Under the pieces are notes generated by a model. The model was not told the origin of the DNA. It worked only from the letters and a program-made list of their open reading frames with translations, and did not search any database. DNA of 47,602 nt. It comes from Bacteroidales bacterium (GTDB lineage Bacteria > Bacteroidota > Bacteroidia > Bacteroidales > UBA10428). Shown here piece by piece: positions 8,917 to 17,923 of the stretch (position 1 is the first letter of the stretch; each line of letters begins with the position of its first letter). Where the stretch lies: contig JAFGQO010000215.1 of NCBI GenBank assembly GCA_016935615.1, positions 1-47,602 of the forward strand. The letters run 5' to 3'. The translations under genes and the position numbers were made by a program.

Positions 8917-8945
8917 GTCCGACGCCATAGGCTTTGGCCGACGGC
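8917..8945. repeat. small imperfect palindrome in convergent gap
   Basis: An imperfect inverted repeat (CCGACGCCA / TGGCCGACGG around a TAGGCTT loop) lies between the GH130 and symporter stop codons. Its core, GCCATAGGCTTTGGC, resembles the cores of the palindromes inside the larger dispersed repeats at 26525-26694 and 33701-33960. The following sequence (8960-8990) has degenerate ACACAAAGG-like units. It may be a REP-like element; neither side has a good T-tract. Confidence 0.45.
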
Positions 8946-9015
8946 TGTTGTCACTCACCGAAAGTTACACAAAGGATACAAATAATTACACTAAGATTTC
9001 TATAAATTACTTATA

Positions 9016-10821
9016 CTATTTAATCACCTTATCCCATCCTGTTTTTGATATATTTCGGTAGATCACAATTCCACTTACCAGGGCAATCGTGAGAAAGATG
9101 AAACCTGTAGTATATTCCTTAAAAATTATTTTTCCAAAACCAAACAGGCTGAAAAGTATCAGAAAACAACCGAAAATATAGTTGATGAACAGGGTTTTAT
9201 ATCCTGTGTCACCTTTTACTTCCGGCATCTTGTTTGAAATACTTTTCCAGCCTTTGCCCCCCGGATGAATTCTTTTGTAAAATTCTATCAACTTCTTCTC
9301 ACTGGAAGGCGGTGTTAGCAGGGTCACAACAATCCATACTATAGTAGACCATGCTACTATGATCAATAAGCTTGTTTCGTAATTCAGATGGTATTTGAAG
9401 TATAGTATAGGATATACAACAAATGGCGCAATCATGGCTGATATCTCAGACCATGCATTGATACGCCACCAGAACCACCGCAGAATTAAAACCAGTCCGA
9501 TGCCACCGCTGCATGCCAGGATAAATTTCCAGGCATCGCTGATTCTTTCTATTTGTGAGGTGACCAAAAATGAAAAGATGATCAGCAAAACAGTTACGAT
9601 CCTGGAAATTCTCACATAGTATTTTTCTTTTGCTCCGGACTGAATAAAAGGTCTGATGAAGTCATTGATAATATAGGAGGTTCCCCAGACTGTCTGAGAA
9701 GCTATGGTCGACATATAAGCAGCAAGAAATGCTGCCAATAACAATCCCAAAAGCCCGGAGGGAAGCAGATCGCGTATAACCATGACATAAGTCTCTCCCT
9801 TATCAGGGACATTCGGATACAACACCAAAGCAACAAGGGCCACAATGATCCATGGCCAGGGGCGCAATGCATAATGTGCAATCTGAAACCATAAAGTGGC
9901 AAGAAGTGAATGCTTTTCGTCTTTTGCCGACATCATTCGCTGGGCTATATATCCTCCTCCTCCCGGTTCTGCCCCGGGATACCAGCTGGCCCACCACTGA
10001 ACACCGAGATAAGCGACAAAACCTGTAATACTCATTTTTAACAATCCTGTTGAGTTGCCGACAAGCGATTCGCTTTTGCCTATATCAGGGAAAAAATCAA
10101 ATACCCACCTTGTTTCTGAAAGATATGATTTTAAAGAAGCAATACCACCTATATGGTTAACCGCAAAAATGGCCAGTGCTATACTTCCTCCCATGGCCAT
10201 AATAAACTGAAAGGTATCGGTAAGAGACACTCCCCAAAGACCGGATAATGCGGAGTACAATGCGACGAAAATCATCATGGATCCTACAACCAATAAGTGT
10301 GAAGAAAAGGTGATGCCAAGAAATTTTACCTCATGCATACCAAACAGCGTAAGATCAGGAAACATAACATGTATTATTTTCACCATGGCCAGGTTTACCC
10401 ATGCCATTACAACAGCGTTCATTCCTATACCGATATAGATTGCCTTGAATCCTCTTAAAAAATGAGCTTCTTTGCCGGAATACCTGATGCTTACAAATTC
10501 AGCATCGGTAAGTATATTGGAACGTCTCCACAAACGGGCAAAGAAAAAAACAGTAAGCATCCCACCAAACAGCATATTCCACCATAGCCAGTTTCCGGCA
10601 ATCCCGTTTTGTGCTACCAGCTCTGTGACTGCCAGAGGTGTATCTGCAGCAAAGGTTGTAGCCACCATGCTTGTTCCTGCTATATACCATGGCAGTTTGC
10701 GTCCGCTGAGAAAGAAATCACTTGTACTTTTACCCGCCTTTTTGGACATGTAAATGCCAATGCCAATACTAATAATGAGGTAGGAGATAATTATTATCAG
10801 GTCTACTTGAGAAATATGCAT
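9016..10821 (-). CDS. SSS-family sodium:solute symporter
   Basis: This 601-residue integral membrane protein belongs to the solute:sodium symporter (SLC5-like) family, which couples inward sodium flow to uptake of sugars, amino acids, carboxylates or similar solutes. It starts with a typical first helix (DLIIIISYLIISIGIGIYM) followed by the SDFFLSGRKLPWYIAGTSMVAT signature, and about 13-15 hydrophobic segments can be counted, ending in two helices near the C-terminus. The start lies only 14 bases after the GH3 stop, so the two genes should be co-transcribed at the distal end of the pectin locus. Context suggests import of a product of the periplasmic enzymes (galacturonate, an unsaturated uronate or a pentose), but the substrate is not readable from sequence. 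Confidence 0.88.
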   Translation of the reverse strand: MHISQVDLIIIISYLIISIGIGIYMSKKAGKSTSDFFLSGRKLPWYIAGTSMVATTFAADTPLAVTELVAQNGIAGNWLWWNMLFGGMLTVFFFARLWRRSNILTDAEFVSIRYSGKEAHFLRGFKAIYIGIGMNAVVMAWVNLAMVKIIHVMFPDLTLFGMHEVKFLGITFSSHLLVVGSMMIFVALYSALSGLWGVSLTDTFQFIMAMGGSIALAIFAVNHIGGIASLKSYLSETRWVFDFFPDIGKSESLVGNSTGLLKMSITGFVAYLGVQWWASWYPGAEPGGGGYIAQRMMSAKDEKHSLLATLWFQIAHYALRPWPWIIVALVALVLYPNVPDKGETYVMVIRDLLPSGLLGLLLAAFLAAYMSTIASQTVWGTSYIINDFIRPFIQSGAKEKYYVRISRIVTVLLIIFSFLVTSQIERISDAWKFILACSGGIGLVLILRWFWWRINAWSEISAMIAPFVVYPILYFKYHLNYETSLLIIVAWSTIVWIVVTLLTPPSSEKKLIEFYKRIHPGGKGWKSISNKMPEVKGDTGYKTLFINYIFGCFLILFSLFGFGKIIFKEYTTGFIFLTIALVSGIVIYRNISKTGWDKVIK

Positions 10822-10835
10822 TTTATTCAGGGATT

Positions 10836-13475
10836 TTAATCAAGTTTGTCCAGTACATTTGGTTTTCCTGTCATTTGAATTCCAGCTGTAAGAATTTGTC
10901 CGTTGGTCAATCCTTGACGATTTGGTTGCTGACCTCCGACAAACACTTGCATTGCACCCGGCAGTACAATACGCTGGTTTGTATCATCAATAACAGAAAG
11001 TTGCTCAGGTGCCAGGGTAAATGATACGGTCTTTTGTTCCCCGGCTTTCAGATGAATTCGTTTAAAACCTTTCAAAGCATGGATGGGCACAGGGTATTTG
11101 AAATTAAGGTGTTTGATATACAACTGGATAACTTCATCCCCATCGAACTCCCCGGCATTCAACACGGTTACTTTTATCTGAAAATCTTCAGTTGTAGTAA
11201 TTTGCTCCGGCAGATCAAGGTCAGAATACTTGAATTCCGTATAACTCAAACCGAATCCGAAGCCATACAATGGTTCGTCATTGAAATACCTGTAAGTACG
11301 TCCATTCATAGCATAGTCTTCAAAAGGAGGAAGCTGATCAACGGATTTATAAAAAGTCAACGGGAGTCGGCCTGCAGGATTATAGTCGCCAAATAAAACT
11401 TCTGCAATAGCTGTACCTCCTTCCTGTCCGGGATACCAGGTTTCCAGGATAGCAGGTATGTTTTCATGTGACCAATTGATTGAAAGTGCACTGCCGTTCA
11501 TAAGGACCAGAACTATTGGTTTTCCAAGGGCTTTCAGTTTTTTTAGCATATCAGTTTGTATTGACGGCAGATCAAGAGAAACACGATCACCTCCTTTAAA
11601 TCCTGAAAGATCAACTTCCATTTCCTCACCTTCCAGCCTGGGTGACAAACCACCTACAAATACAATGATATCCGATTGATTTGCCATGTCAATAGCATCC
11701 GTTTCATTGTAATCGGAAGGTAATGCCCACTCAAGACTAATATGAGAATACCAGTCATTTTGATAATACTCTATCTTAATACTGTGCTGACTGCCTGCTT
11801 CAAACATCAAATAGACAATTTCTGATTTCCATCCGTTATACCAGGCATTGATCAACAATTGGTCATCAATGAATAATCTGAATCCATCATCACCGTTAAC
11901 GGCGATTAAATAACGTCCTGCAATTGGAGCAGTGATATTTCCGTGCCACCGCATAGAGTAATTCTCAGGATTCATGCCATGCAAAGGGGCCCTGTTAAAC
12001 CATGAGAAATTAATTGCAGAATCAATCCGCACTTTATAAGGTGTTCCTTCAAGGTTTGGATTAGTAAAATATTCACCTGTTAATCCTGCTTGTCCTTCTG
12101 AACTTAGATATTTCCGGCTTATAACTTCTTTTTCCATGTAATCCTGATGATAACTACATCCTTTTGAATAGAGAATACGGACATCAGAAGGCACTTTGCG
12201 TCGTATACCTTCCAGGGGAGTGACAAATGCTGAAGGCAATCCGTTATAATTACCGTACATTACTTCCGGGTTATCTGCATTTGGACCTATCACGGCAATA
12301 GTTTTTATATCAGAACCTAATGGCAGCAATTTGTTCTCATTTTTTAACAAAACAATGGATTCTTTTGCTGCTTCCACCGATAATCTGCGGTGTGCCTTAC
12401 AATCGTTGACTTCGTATGGTATTTTATTGTAGGGTACCATTTCCGGGGGATCGAACATACCCAGTTGAAAACGCGCTTTAAAAAGTCTTTTCAAAGCAAG
12501 ATCTATGTCTGCCTCAGTCAGGTATCCACTATCAATTGCAGTTTTGAGTTCAGAATAGGTTCGCCCGCAATTCAGGTCACAACCTGCTTTTACTGCAATA
12601 GCTGCTGCTTCAGCTTCCGATCCTGCCAGTTTATGATTTGCAAAAATATCATATACAGCACCGCAATCGGATACAACATACCCGTCAAATCCCCAATGAT
12701 CTCTCAGAATATCAGTCAATAAATAGTTACTACCTGTACAGGATTCACCTCTGAATCGATTGTATGCACTCATGACAGACTGAGCATTGCCTTCGATAAT
12801 GCAAGCCTTGAATGCCGGGAGATAGGTATCCATAAAATCCCGCTGACTTACATCTGCATCAAATTCATGTCGCAAAGGTTCAGGACCGCTGTGAACAACA
12901 TAATGTTTTGGTGTCGCGATGGTTTTATAATACATCGGATCATTTCCCTGCATACCCCTGACAAAAGCCACACCCATTCGTGCTGTCAGGAAGGGATCTT
13001 CCCCGTATGTTTCCTGACCTCTTCCCCAGCGCGGATCACGAAAGATATTGATGTTCGGAGACCAGACTGTTAATCCTTTGTATCTGTCACGTTCGTTCTT
13101 TTTTATATAATCATTGTATTTTGCTCTGAACTCATCTGAGATAACCGTTGCAATCTGAACCATCAGACTATCGTTGAAAGTAGCAGCAAGGCCAATTGCC
13201 TGGGGAAATACAGTGGCAATACCTGACCTGGCAACACCGTGCAATCCTTCATTCCACCAATTGTATTCCGGTATTCCCAGCCTGGGAACAGAATCTGCAT
13301 AGTCAATCATCTGCCTGATCTTTTCTTCAAGAGTCATTCTTGAGATCAGATCTTCTACCCGTTCTTCAACCGGCAGTTTTGGATTTTTATACGTTTCGGT
13401 TGATGAACAGGAGAAGGTGGTCAGCAATAGGATGAAAAAGAAAGGTTGAAGAATGAAATGTATCAATTGTCCCAT
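10836..13475 (-). CDS. GH3 beta-xylosidase-like glycoside hydrolase with PA14 insert
   Basis: A retaining exo-beta-glycosidase of family GH3, 879 residues. An N-terminal hydrophobic segment ends in FSCSS, a probable lipoprotein signal, so the enzyme should be periplasmic or membrane-anchored. The (beta/alpha)8 domain contains YNWWNEGLHGVARSG, typical of the plant/bacterial beta-xylosidase branch, and KHYVVHSGPE; the nucleophile is Asp270 in GYVVSDCGAV. The alpha/beta sandwich domain is interrupted at about residues 457-585 by a PA14 module (GLTGEYF to SLEWALP). A fibronectin III-like domain closes the protein (about 785-860). Beta-xylosidase is the best guess; arabinosidase or glucosidase activity is possible. 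In a galacturonan locus a xylosidase would fit xylogalacturonan side groups. It precedes the symporter by 14 bases. Confidence 0.9.
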   Translation of the reverse strand: MGQLIHFILQPFFFILLLTTFSCSSTETYKNPKLPVEERVEDLISRMTLEEKIRQMIDYADSVPRLGIPEYNWWNEGLHGVARSGIATVFPQAIGLAATFNDSLMVQIATVISDEFRAKYNDYIKKNERDRYKGLTVWSPNINIFRDPRWGRGQETYGEDPFLTARMGVAFVRGMQGNDPMYYKTIATPKHYVVHSGPEPLRHEFDADVSQRDFMDTYLPAFKACIIEGNAQSVMSAYNRFRGESCTGSNYLLTDILRDHWGFDGYVVSDCGAVYDIFANHKLAGSEAEAAAIAVKAGCDLNCGRTYSELKTAIDSGYLTEADIDLALKRLFKARFQLGMFDPPEMVPYNKIPYEVNDCKAHRRLSVEAAKESIVLLKNENKLLPLGSDIKTIAVIGPNADNPEVMYGNYNGLPSAFVTPLEGIRRKVPSDVRILYSKGCSYHQDYMEKEVISRKYLSSEGQAGLTGEYFTNPNLEGTPYKVRIDSAINFSWFNRAPLHGMNPENYSMRWHGNITAPIAGRYLIAVNGDDGFRLFIDDQLLINAWYNGWKSEIVYLMFEAGSQHSIKIEYYQNDWYSHISLEWALPSDYNETDAIDMANQSDIIVFVGGLSPRLEGEEMEVDLSGFKGGDRVSLDLPSIQTDMLKKLKALGKPIVLVLMNGSALSINWSHENIPAILETWYPGQEGGTAIAEVLFGDYNPAGRLPLTFYKSVDQLPPFEDYAMNGRTYRYFNDEPLYGFGFGLSYTEFKYSDLDLPEQITTTEDFQIKVTVLNAGEFDGDEVIQLYIKHLNFKYPVPIHALKGFKRIHLKAGEQKTVSFTLAPEQLSVIDDTNQRIVLPGAMQVFVGGQQPNRQGLTNGQILTAGIQMTGKPNVLDKLD

Positions 13476-13640
13476 AAAAATAAAATTTGAATCGTACAGA
13501 TGAAATTACATATTCTGGTTGAATTTATACAATTATTTGGTAATTGATAAATTTCCGGAGAAGTGTGTAATTCAGTGCGGGAATAACTGTGACAATTGAG
13601 ATGAAATTCTGTGGAATGCTTTTATAAGTATGGATACAAT

Positions 13641-14966
13641 TTATCTTTTCTTTAATAGATAGATCTCCGCGTTGCTTGTATCGCCATTAAAATCAATGAT
13701 CCGGTATTCTATCCTGACAGGAAATTGAAAATTAGTATCGTCCGGAGAAATTTGAATGCGATCAGGGTAAACTTCATAACTCTTTATAACATCGGATCGT
13801 ATTCTGCTTATCCGGATTGAATCGCCGTCCGGATCGTAGTCGTTGAGTAACGGATAAATGGTGATATTTCTCTTTTCAATAGTTACCAGAGTATCATTAT
13901 TTGCTATGGGAGGATTGTTCTTTTTTTTATTGAATTTACCGGCACCATTCATTACAATAGCAGGAATATTTTCAGGATCATCAACAGTATAATCATAGAA
14001 TTCAGCCGGGTTGAAAGCTTCTCCATCTGATTCCTTTTTGCCTTTTACATTTTCGTAGCAATTGCCATACGCTTTTAATTCCGGATCCCTGATCCCTTTT
14101 CCTGTATCCTCACAAAAGTGTGCATCATTCAGATTGCGGAAAAAATTGTTTTCAACGACTACATGCGATTCCAGCCTTGCAGCAATGCAATAGTCGTCAA
14201 TATCTTCATAGTAATTATTGAATACATGAACATCTCCGTACCTTACTCGGGGCAAACGTTGTTTCAACCTGTAGAATTCATTATCAACATTGTCATAAAA
14301 CTTACTGGATCCGTCAAACCAGCAATGATGAATAGTGATCCTGAAATGGCCGCGGCAAATTGTATCCCCGTCCCAGCTTCCTATCAGCATTACTTTGTTG
14401 TGATCGCTGAATCTGGTCCAGGAGACGGTAACAAAATCCGCAGCAACTCCTTTGTGCGATGAAAAATCAAGCAATCCGTCGTGCGACCGGAACAGATCGC
14501 AATGATCGATCCAGATATTTTGTCCGTAGATTGTAAGTGCATCGGTCGTTGGTTCACCTTTTCCGTCCCATCTTCCGGGAGTATAAGAATGACCGATACT
14601 GAGGTTTTGAACAATGATATTGTTGCCATATAGTTTCAGTCCCCCAAACCTTATCATGGCTGCGTCACCTTTTCCCATAATGCTCAGATTATCAGCAATT
14701 ACAGGAATTCTTTCACCAAATTTCAGTTCAATCGTATCAATTATTAGGATGGTACGGGAACCATTCGTTTTCAATGCACGAAGAAATTCTTCCCTATTTC
14801 CAACTTCTACAGTATCACCTCCATATCCACCGATAGTACTACCATTTAATGAGGCCCATCCGATCGGCTGTATCTGGGCTATCAAAAAAGAGCCTGCAAT
14901 ACAATTGAAAACAAATATCATAGAGAAAATTCTGAGTGTATGCATTGCTATAATGATAAGATTCAT
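13641..14966 (-). CDS. PL1 pectate lyase with C-terminal cadherin-like domain
   Basis: Family PL1 lyases cleave polygalacturonate by beta-elimination with calcium, leaving 4,5-unsaturated ends. This 441-residue protein has a Sec signal peptide (about residues 1-30), then a right-handed parallel beta-helix with the family motifs WIDHCDL and SSHKGVAADFVTVSW, and RLPRVRYGDVHVFNNYY, which should contain the catalytic Arg and its partner. From about residue 365 a short beta domain follows (PPIANNDTLVTIE ... LLNDYDPDGDSI), resembling Big_9/cadherin-like modules. No T9SS tail or lipobox is seen, so the enzyme is probably periplasmic. An internal ATG at 14945 (MHTLRIFSM) is a possible alternative start. 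It follows GH28 by 21 bases, so the two are surely co-transcribed. Confidence 0.92.
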   Translation of the reverse strand: MNLIIIAMHTLRIFSMIFVFNCIAGSFLIAQIQPIGWASLNGSTIGGYGGDTVEVGNREEFLRALKTNGSRTILIIDTIELKFGERIPVIADNLSIMGKGDAAMIRFGGLKLYGNNIIVQNLSIGHSYTPGRWDGKGEPTTDALTIYGQNIWIDHCDLFRSHDGLLDFSSHKGVAADFVTVSWTRFSDHNKVMLIGSWDGDTICRGHFRITIHHCWFDGSSKFYDNVDNEFYRLKQRLPRVRYGDVHVFNNYYEDIDDYCIAARLESHVVVENNFFRNLNDAHFCEDTGKGIRDPELKAYGNCYENVKGKKESDGEAFNPAEFYDYTVDDPENIPAIVMNGAGKFNKKKNNPPIANNDTLVTIEKRNITIYPLLNDYDPDGDSIRISRIRSDVIKSYEVYPDRIQISPDDTNFQFPVRIEYRIIDFNGDTSNAEIYLLKKR

Positions 14967-14987
14967 AGATATTGTATGGTTGTTAAG

Positions 14988-16418
14988 TTATTTTTCCATA
15001 CTGAATGGTTTGCCATTGAGGTATACATTTTCAAGAGAAAGGTTGTTTACATACAAAATCCGACTTTCTTTCGTTACTCCATTGAAGTGTGAATTCTTGA
15101 TGTAAATGTCATGAATACATTCCTGCTTTTTAAGGCCGACAATGTAAATGGGATATTTGCTTTTCTGACTGGTAATATTATCCAGGTATATATTCCTTAT
15201 GAGAGGGGGGTGGTCACCTTCTTCTGATTTCGTTTCATAGATACAGTTGATCTTTAACACTGCTTCTTTGACCTGCCCGATCTCAATGTTCTTCACATAT
15301 AGATTTTCAATAATGCCTCCGCGCATAGCATTTGTTTTAATTCTGATCGCCCTGTCCAATACAGGACTGTTCATTTTGCAATCATACACAAAAACATCGG
15401 AGCATCCTCCGGAAATTTCACTGCCAATAACCACTCCTCCATGTCCGCTTTGCATCTCACAATTCCTGATGATTATATTTTTTGAGGGAATATTCCATTT
15501 TCTGCCATCATTGTTTCTTCCTGATTTTATTGCGATACAATCATCGCCGGTATTAAATATGCATTCCTCAATCAGAATATTTTTACTCGATTCGGGATTA
15601 AGACCATCATTATTAGGGCCTTCGCTATTTGCATGATAGCGGCGAATTGTAATGTTCTCGGATAACAAAGGGTGAATTAACCAGAAAGGAGAGTTGCTTA
15701 TTGTTATGTCTTCAATAAGAATGTTTTTGCATTCATAGAACTGAATAAACGGAGGACGCAAATTATGATCTTTGCCCAGTATTCGTTTTTCTAATGGTAT
15801 TTGCTGCTCTTCAAATTGCATCAACAGTTCTCTTCCACCGGGACAGTTTTCATTATCCGTATTTACAGTGTTTCCAAAAACTTTTTTTGCTTTCCAATGC
15901 CACCAGTGAACAGTATCTGCCTGTCCGTCAAGAATTCCCTTACCTGTTATCGCTATATTTTCCTGCTGATAAGCATAAATCAATGGTGAGTAGTTGTAAC
16001 AATCCACTCCTTCCCATCGTGTAAGTACAACAGGAAGATAGTCATCCGGATAAGTGGAGAATTTCAATATAGCCCCTTCTTCCAGATGAAGATTTACATT
16101 GGTTAATAAAATCAATGGTCCTGTCAGGTATTCACCCGCAGGAACAATAACTCTGCCGCCACCACATTCAGAGCAGGTTTTTATTGCTTTATTAATGGCT
16201 TCGGCATTATTCGTTCTATTATCGTCTTTAGCACCAAAATCAGTAATAGTAAACTCCTGATCTTTAAAATCCGGTGCTTCTATCTGATTAAGAATAGCAT
16301 CAACTCTGTCCCATTTTTGATTGGCATCCTGACTTACAGCATGGATTTGCCAGCTCAAAAAAAGAATTAATAAACCTGAAGAACTTAGATTCCAATTGTT
16401 TTTCAAAGATGAAATCAT
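14988..16418 (-). CDS. GH28 polygalacturonase
   Basis: GH28 enzymes hydrolyse alpha-1,4-galacturonan with inversion, endo or exo. The 476-residue protein has a signal peptide ending around HAVSQ and a beta-helix beginning with ITDFGAKDDNRTNNAEAINKAI, the usual family entry motif. All catalytic elements are present: Asp271 in GPNNDGLNP, Asp292-Asp293 in NTGDDCIAIKSG, His326 in QSGHGGVVIGSE and the RIKT pair. The NNDGLNPESS variant and the SGRNNDGRKWNIPS loop resemble bacterial exo-polygalacturonases that work on oligosaccharides in the periplasm, so an exo mode is likely but inferred. The stop is 21 bases from the PL1 start, and a 175-base gap separates it from the upstream DUF4957-like gene. 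Confidence 0.93.
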   Translation of the reverse strand: MISSLKNNWNLSSSGLLILFLSWQIHAVSQDANQKWDRVDAILNQIEAPDFKDQEFTITDFGAKDDNRTNNAEAINKAIKTCSECGGGRVIVPAGEYLTGPLILLTNVNLHLEEGAILKFSTYPDDYLPVVLTRWEGVDCYNYSPLIYAYQQENIAITGKGILDGQADTVHWWHWKAKKVFGNTVNTDNENCPGGRELLMQFEEQQIPLEKRILGKDHNLRPPFIQFYECKNILIEDITISNSPFWLIHPLLSENITIRRYHANSEGPNNDGLNPESSKNILIEECIFNTGDDCIAIKSGRNNDGRKWNIPSKNIIIRNCEMQSGHGGVVIGSEISGGCSDVFVYDCKMNSPVLDRAIRIKTNAMRGGIIENLYVKNIEIGQVKEAVLKINCIYETKSEEGDHPPLIRNIYLDNITSQKSKYPIYIVGLKKQECIHDIYIKNSHFNGVTKESRILYVNNLSLENVYLNGKPFSMEK

Positions 16419-16593
16419 AAGGCAAAGGATATTCGATCAAATTATCGAGTTTTTTAAAATACTGGTTTTAGTATCTGATAGTACAAAGGGGCTGAATAAA
16501 ACGTTCTTTTTATGGTTATTCTGAGCACGTATCTGTCTGACACGTGCCCAGTGTAATCCGGTTATACTGTTTTTTCAATTGGCCCCATAATTG
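16419..16593. other. intergenic gap with small hairpin
   Basis: A 175-base spacer inside the minus-strand gene series. It contains a short inverted repeat GCACGT/ACGTGC (about 16525-16548) with a 10-base loop and no T-tract on the minus strand. It could stabilise an mRNA end or mark a processing site, and an internal promoter for GH28 may also lie here, but no box is convincing. Confidence 0.3.
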
Positions 16594-17886
16594 CTATTCA
16601 ATGAGTATTGTTTCTGTATTGTTGTTGTAGCGTATAAAATACAATCCTGTTCCTAATTGTGTAACATCTATTGTATAATCAGAAGCTTTAGGCAGTTCAA
16701 ATTCATCAATTTTCACACCCAGAGCATTATACATTTCCAGTTTTCCTGTTCCTTCATTCAGAATATGCAATTCATGATTTGCAGGATTTGGATAAACGAT
16801 AAAATTCCGGGTATTTGATATATTATCAACAGCACTGGGAGCATCACTCCATCGGGGATCTCCGATAAGGGTTCCCATCTCACTCATTTCGTAAAGATCA
16901 TCCGGATAAGGGATTGTGAAGTTGGATGTGTCCGGGTATTCAAAATTTACTTCATAATCTTCCTGGGTGAAATCGGTTGTATTCCACTCTACCATGGCAT
17001 ACGTACTGTCATCAACGCTAAAGTCAGGGGTCATCACACTGAAAGATAATTCTTTATAAACGATGGCACCAATTCTGAATCCGTATACATCCGTCAGATC
17101 GTCATTATTTGTCTGAGCAAGAATAGAATTCTTAATAGTCAGGCTTGCACTTGAATTTGAATTGATGTCAAACAGGTATTTGTCTGTAATTACCCCTCCC
17201 CATTTATAAAATGTGCAATGGTTGATCAGGAAGTTAGCTGCATAATTCTCCATATTCTGGCAGTCGAGTATTGGTCCCTGAACATGGTGGAAGGTAGAGT
17301 TCTGAATTGTAAAATCGTCGAATGTAATATTCGATTTTAAACGGAAGGGGCCGTAACTTCCGCCACCTCTCAGGTCAAAAACAATACAGTTGTCCACGAG
17401 AATATTGTTTACATGGTGGGCAGGAGATCTGTCACCACGAATAACTGATCTTTGAAAGTTTCTGATAATGCAGTCTTGAATTGTCAGGTCGGTACCTGAT
17501 ACGAAAGCGTCCGTAAGATTTATCAGATACTCTCCCTTAAGTGTTATGGTATCTTCAATGCCGGTTAATGAATCATAAGTAGCGCCGGAGAACTCAATCC
17601 CGTCAAGTGTAAGGCTGATATCAGTCCCTGAGACACTGAAAGATTTAATATATACCTTTGGTTTTGGGGCACCTTCTTCACCCCTGATTATCAGTGATTT
17701 ATCCACTATGTCAATTGTATTGTAAGCAGCCTTATGGGATCCTGACTTGACAATAATTTCAGAACCGTCCGGGGCAGCTTCAATAATACCTTTAAGCGTA
17801 TCACCAACTTCAACTATGATCTGCGCATTGAGATTCGTCAATGCCAGTGAAGTAAAGATTAAGAATGTGCAAATCAATTTTTTCAT
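16594..17886 (-). CDS. T9SS-tailed beta-helix protein (DUF4957/DUF5123-like)
   Basis: The 430-residue protein has a clear Sec signal peptide (MKKLICTFLIFTSLALTNLNA) and a right-handed beta-helix visible as repeated short strands (LTLDGIEF, LTIQDCIIRNF, ILVDNCIVFDLRGGG, FTIQNSTFHHV, FLINHCTFYKWGG, LTIKNSILAQT). This arrangement matches the DUF4957/DUF5123 proteins that often follow susD in pectin loci. The last ~75 residues are a type A T9SS sorting domain (FIVYPNPANHELHI ... GTGLYFIRY), so it should be exported through the type IX machinery to the cell surface. No catalytic residues of a known lyase family could be assigned. A surface pectin-binding role is plausible, and an enzymatic role cannot be excluded. 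It starts 37 bases after the susD stop. Confidence 0.82.
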   Translation of the reverse strand: MKKLICTFLIFTSLALTNLNAQIIVEVGDTLKGIIEAAPDGSEIIVKSGSHKAAYNTIDIVDKSLIIRGEEGAPKPKVYIKSFSVSGTDISLTLDGIEFSGATYDSLTGIEDTITLKGEYLINLTDAFVSGTDLTIQDCIIRNFQRSVIRGDRSPAHHVNNILVDNCIVFDLRGGGSYGPFRLKSNITFDDFTIQNSTFHHVQGPILDCQNMENYAANFLINHCTFYKWGGVITDKYLFDINSNSSASLTIKNSILAQTNNDDLTDVYGFRIGAIVYKELSFSVMTPDFSVDDSTYAMVEWNTTDFTQEDYEVNFEYPDTSNFTIPYPDDLYEMSEMGTLIGDPRWSDAPSAVDNISNTRNFIVYPNPANHELHILNEGTGKLEMYNALGVKIDEFELPKASDYTIDVTQLGTGLYFIRYNNNTETILIE

Positions 17887-17923
17887 CGCGTATTTGTTTA
17901 TAGTTAGACTTTCATTTATTTAA

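Noticed and set aside
10472..10753. Plus-strand frames opposite the symporter and other PUL genes
   Set aside because: They are antisense shadows of genes with strong family motifs.
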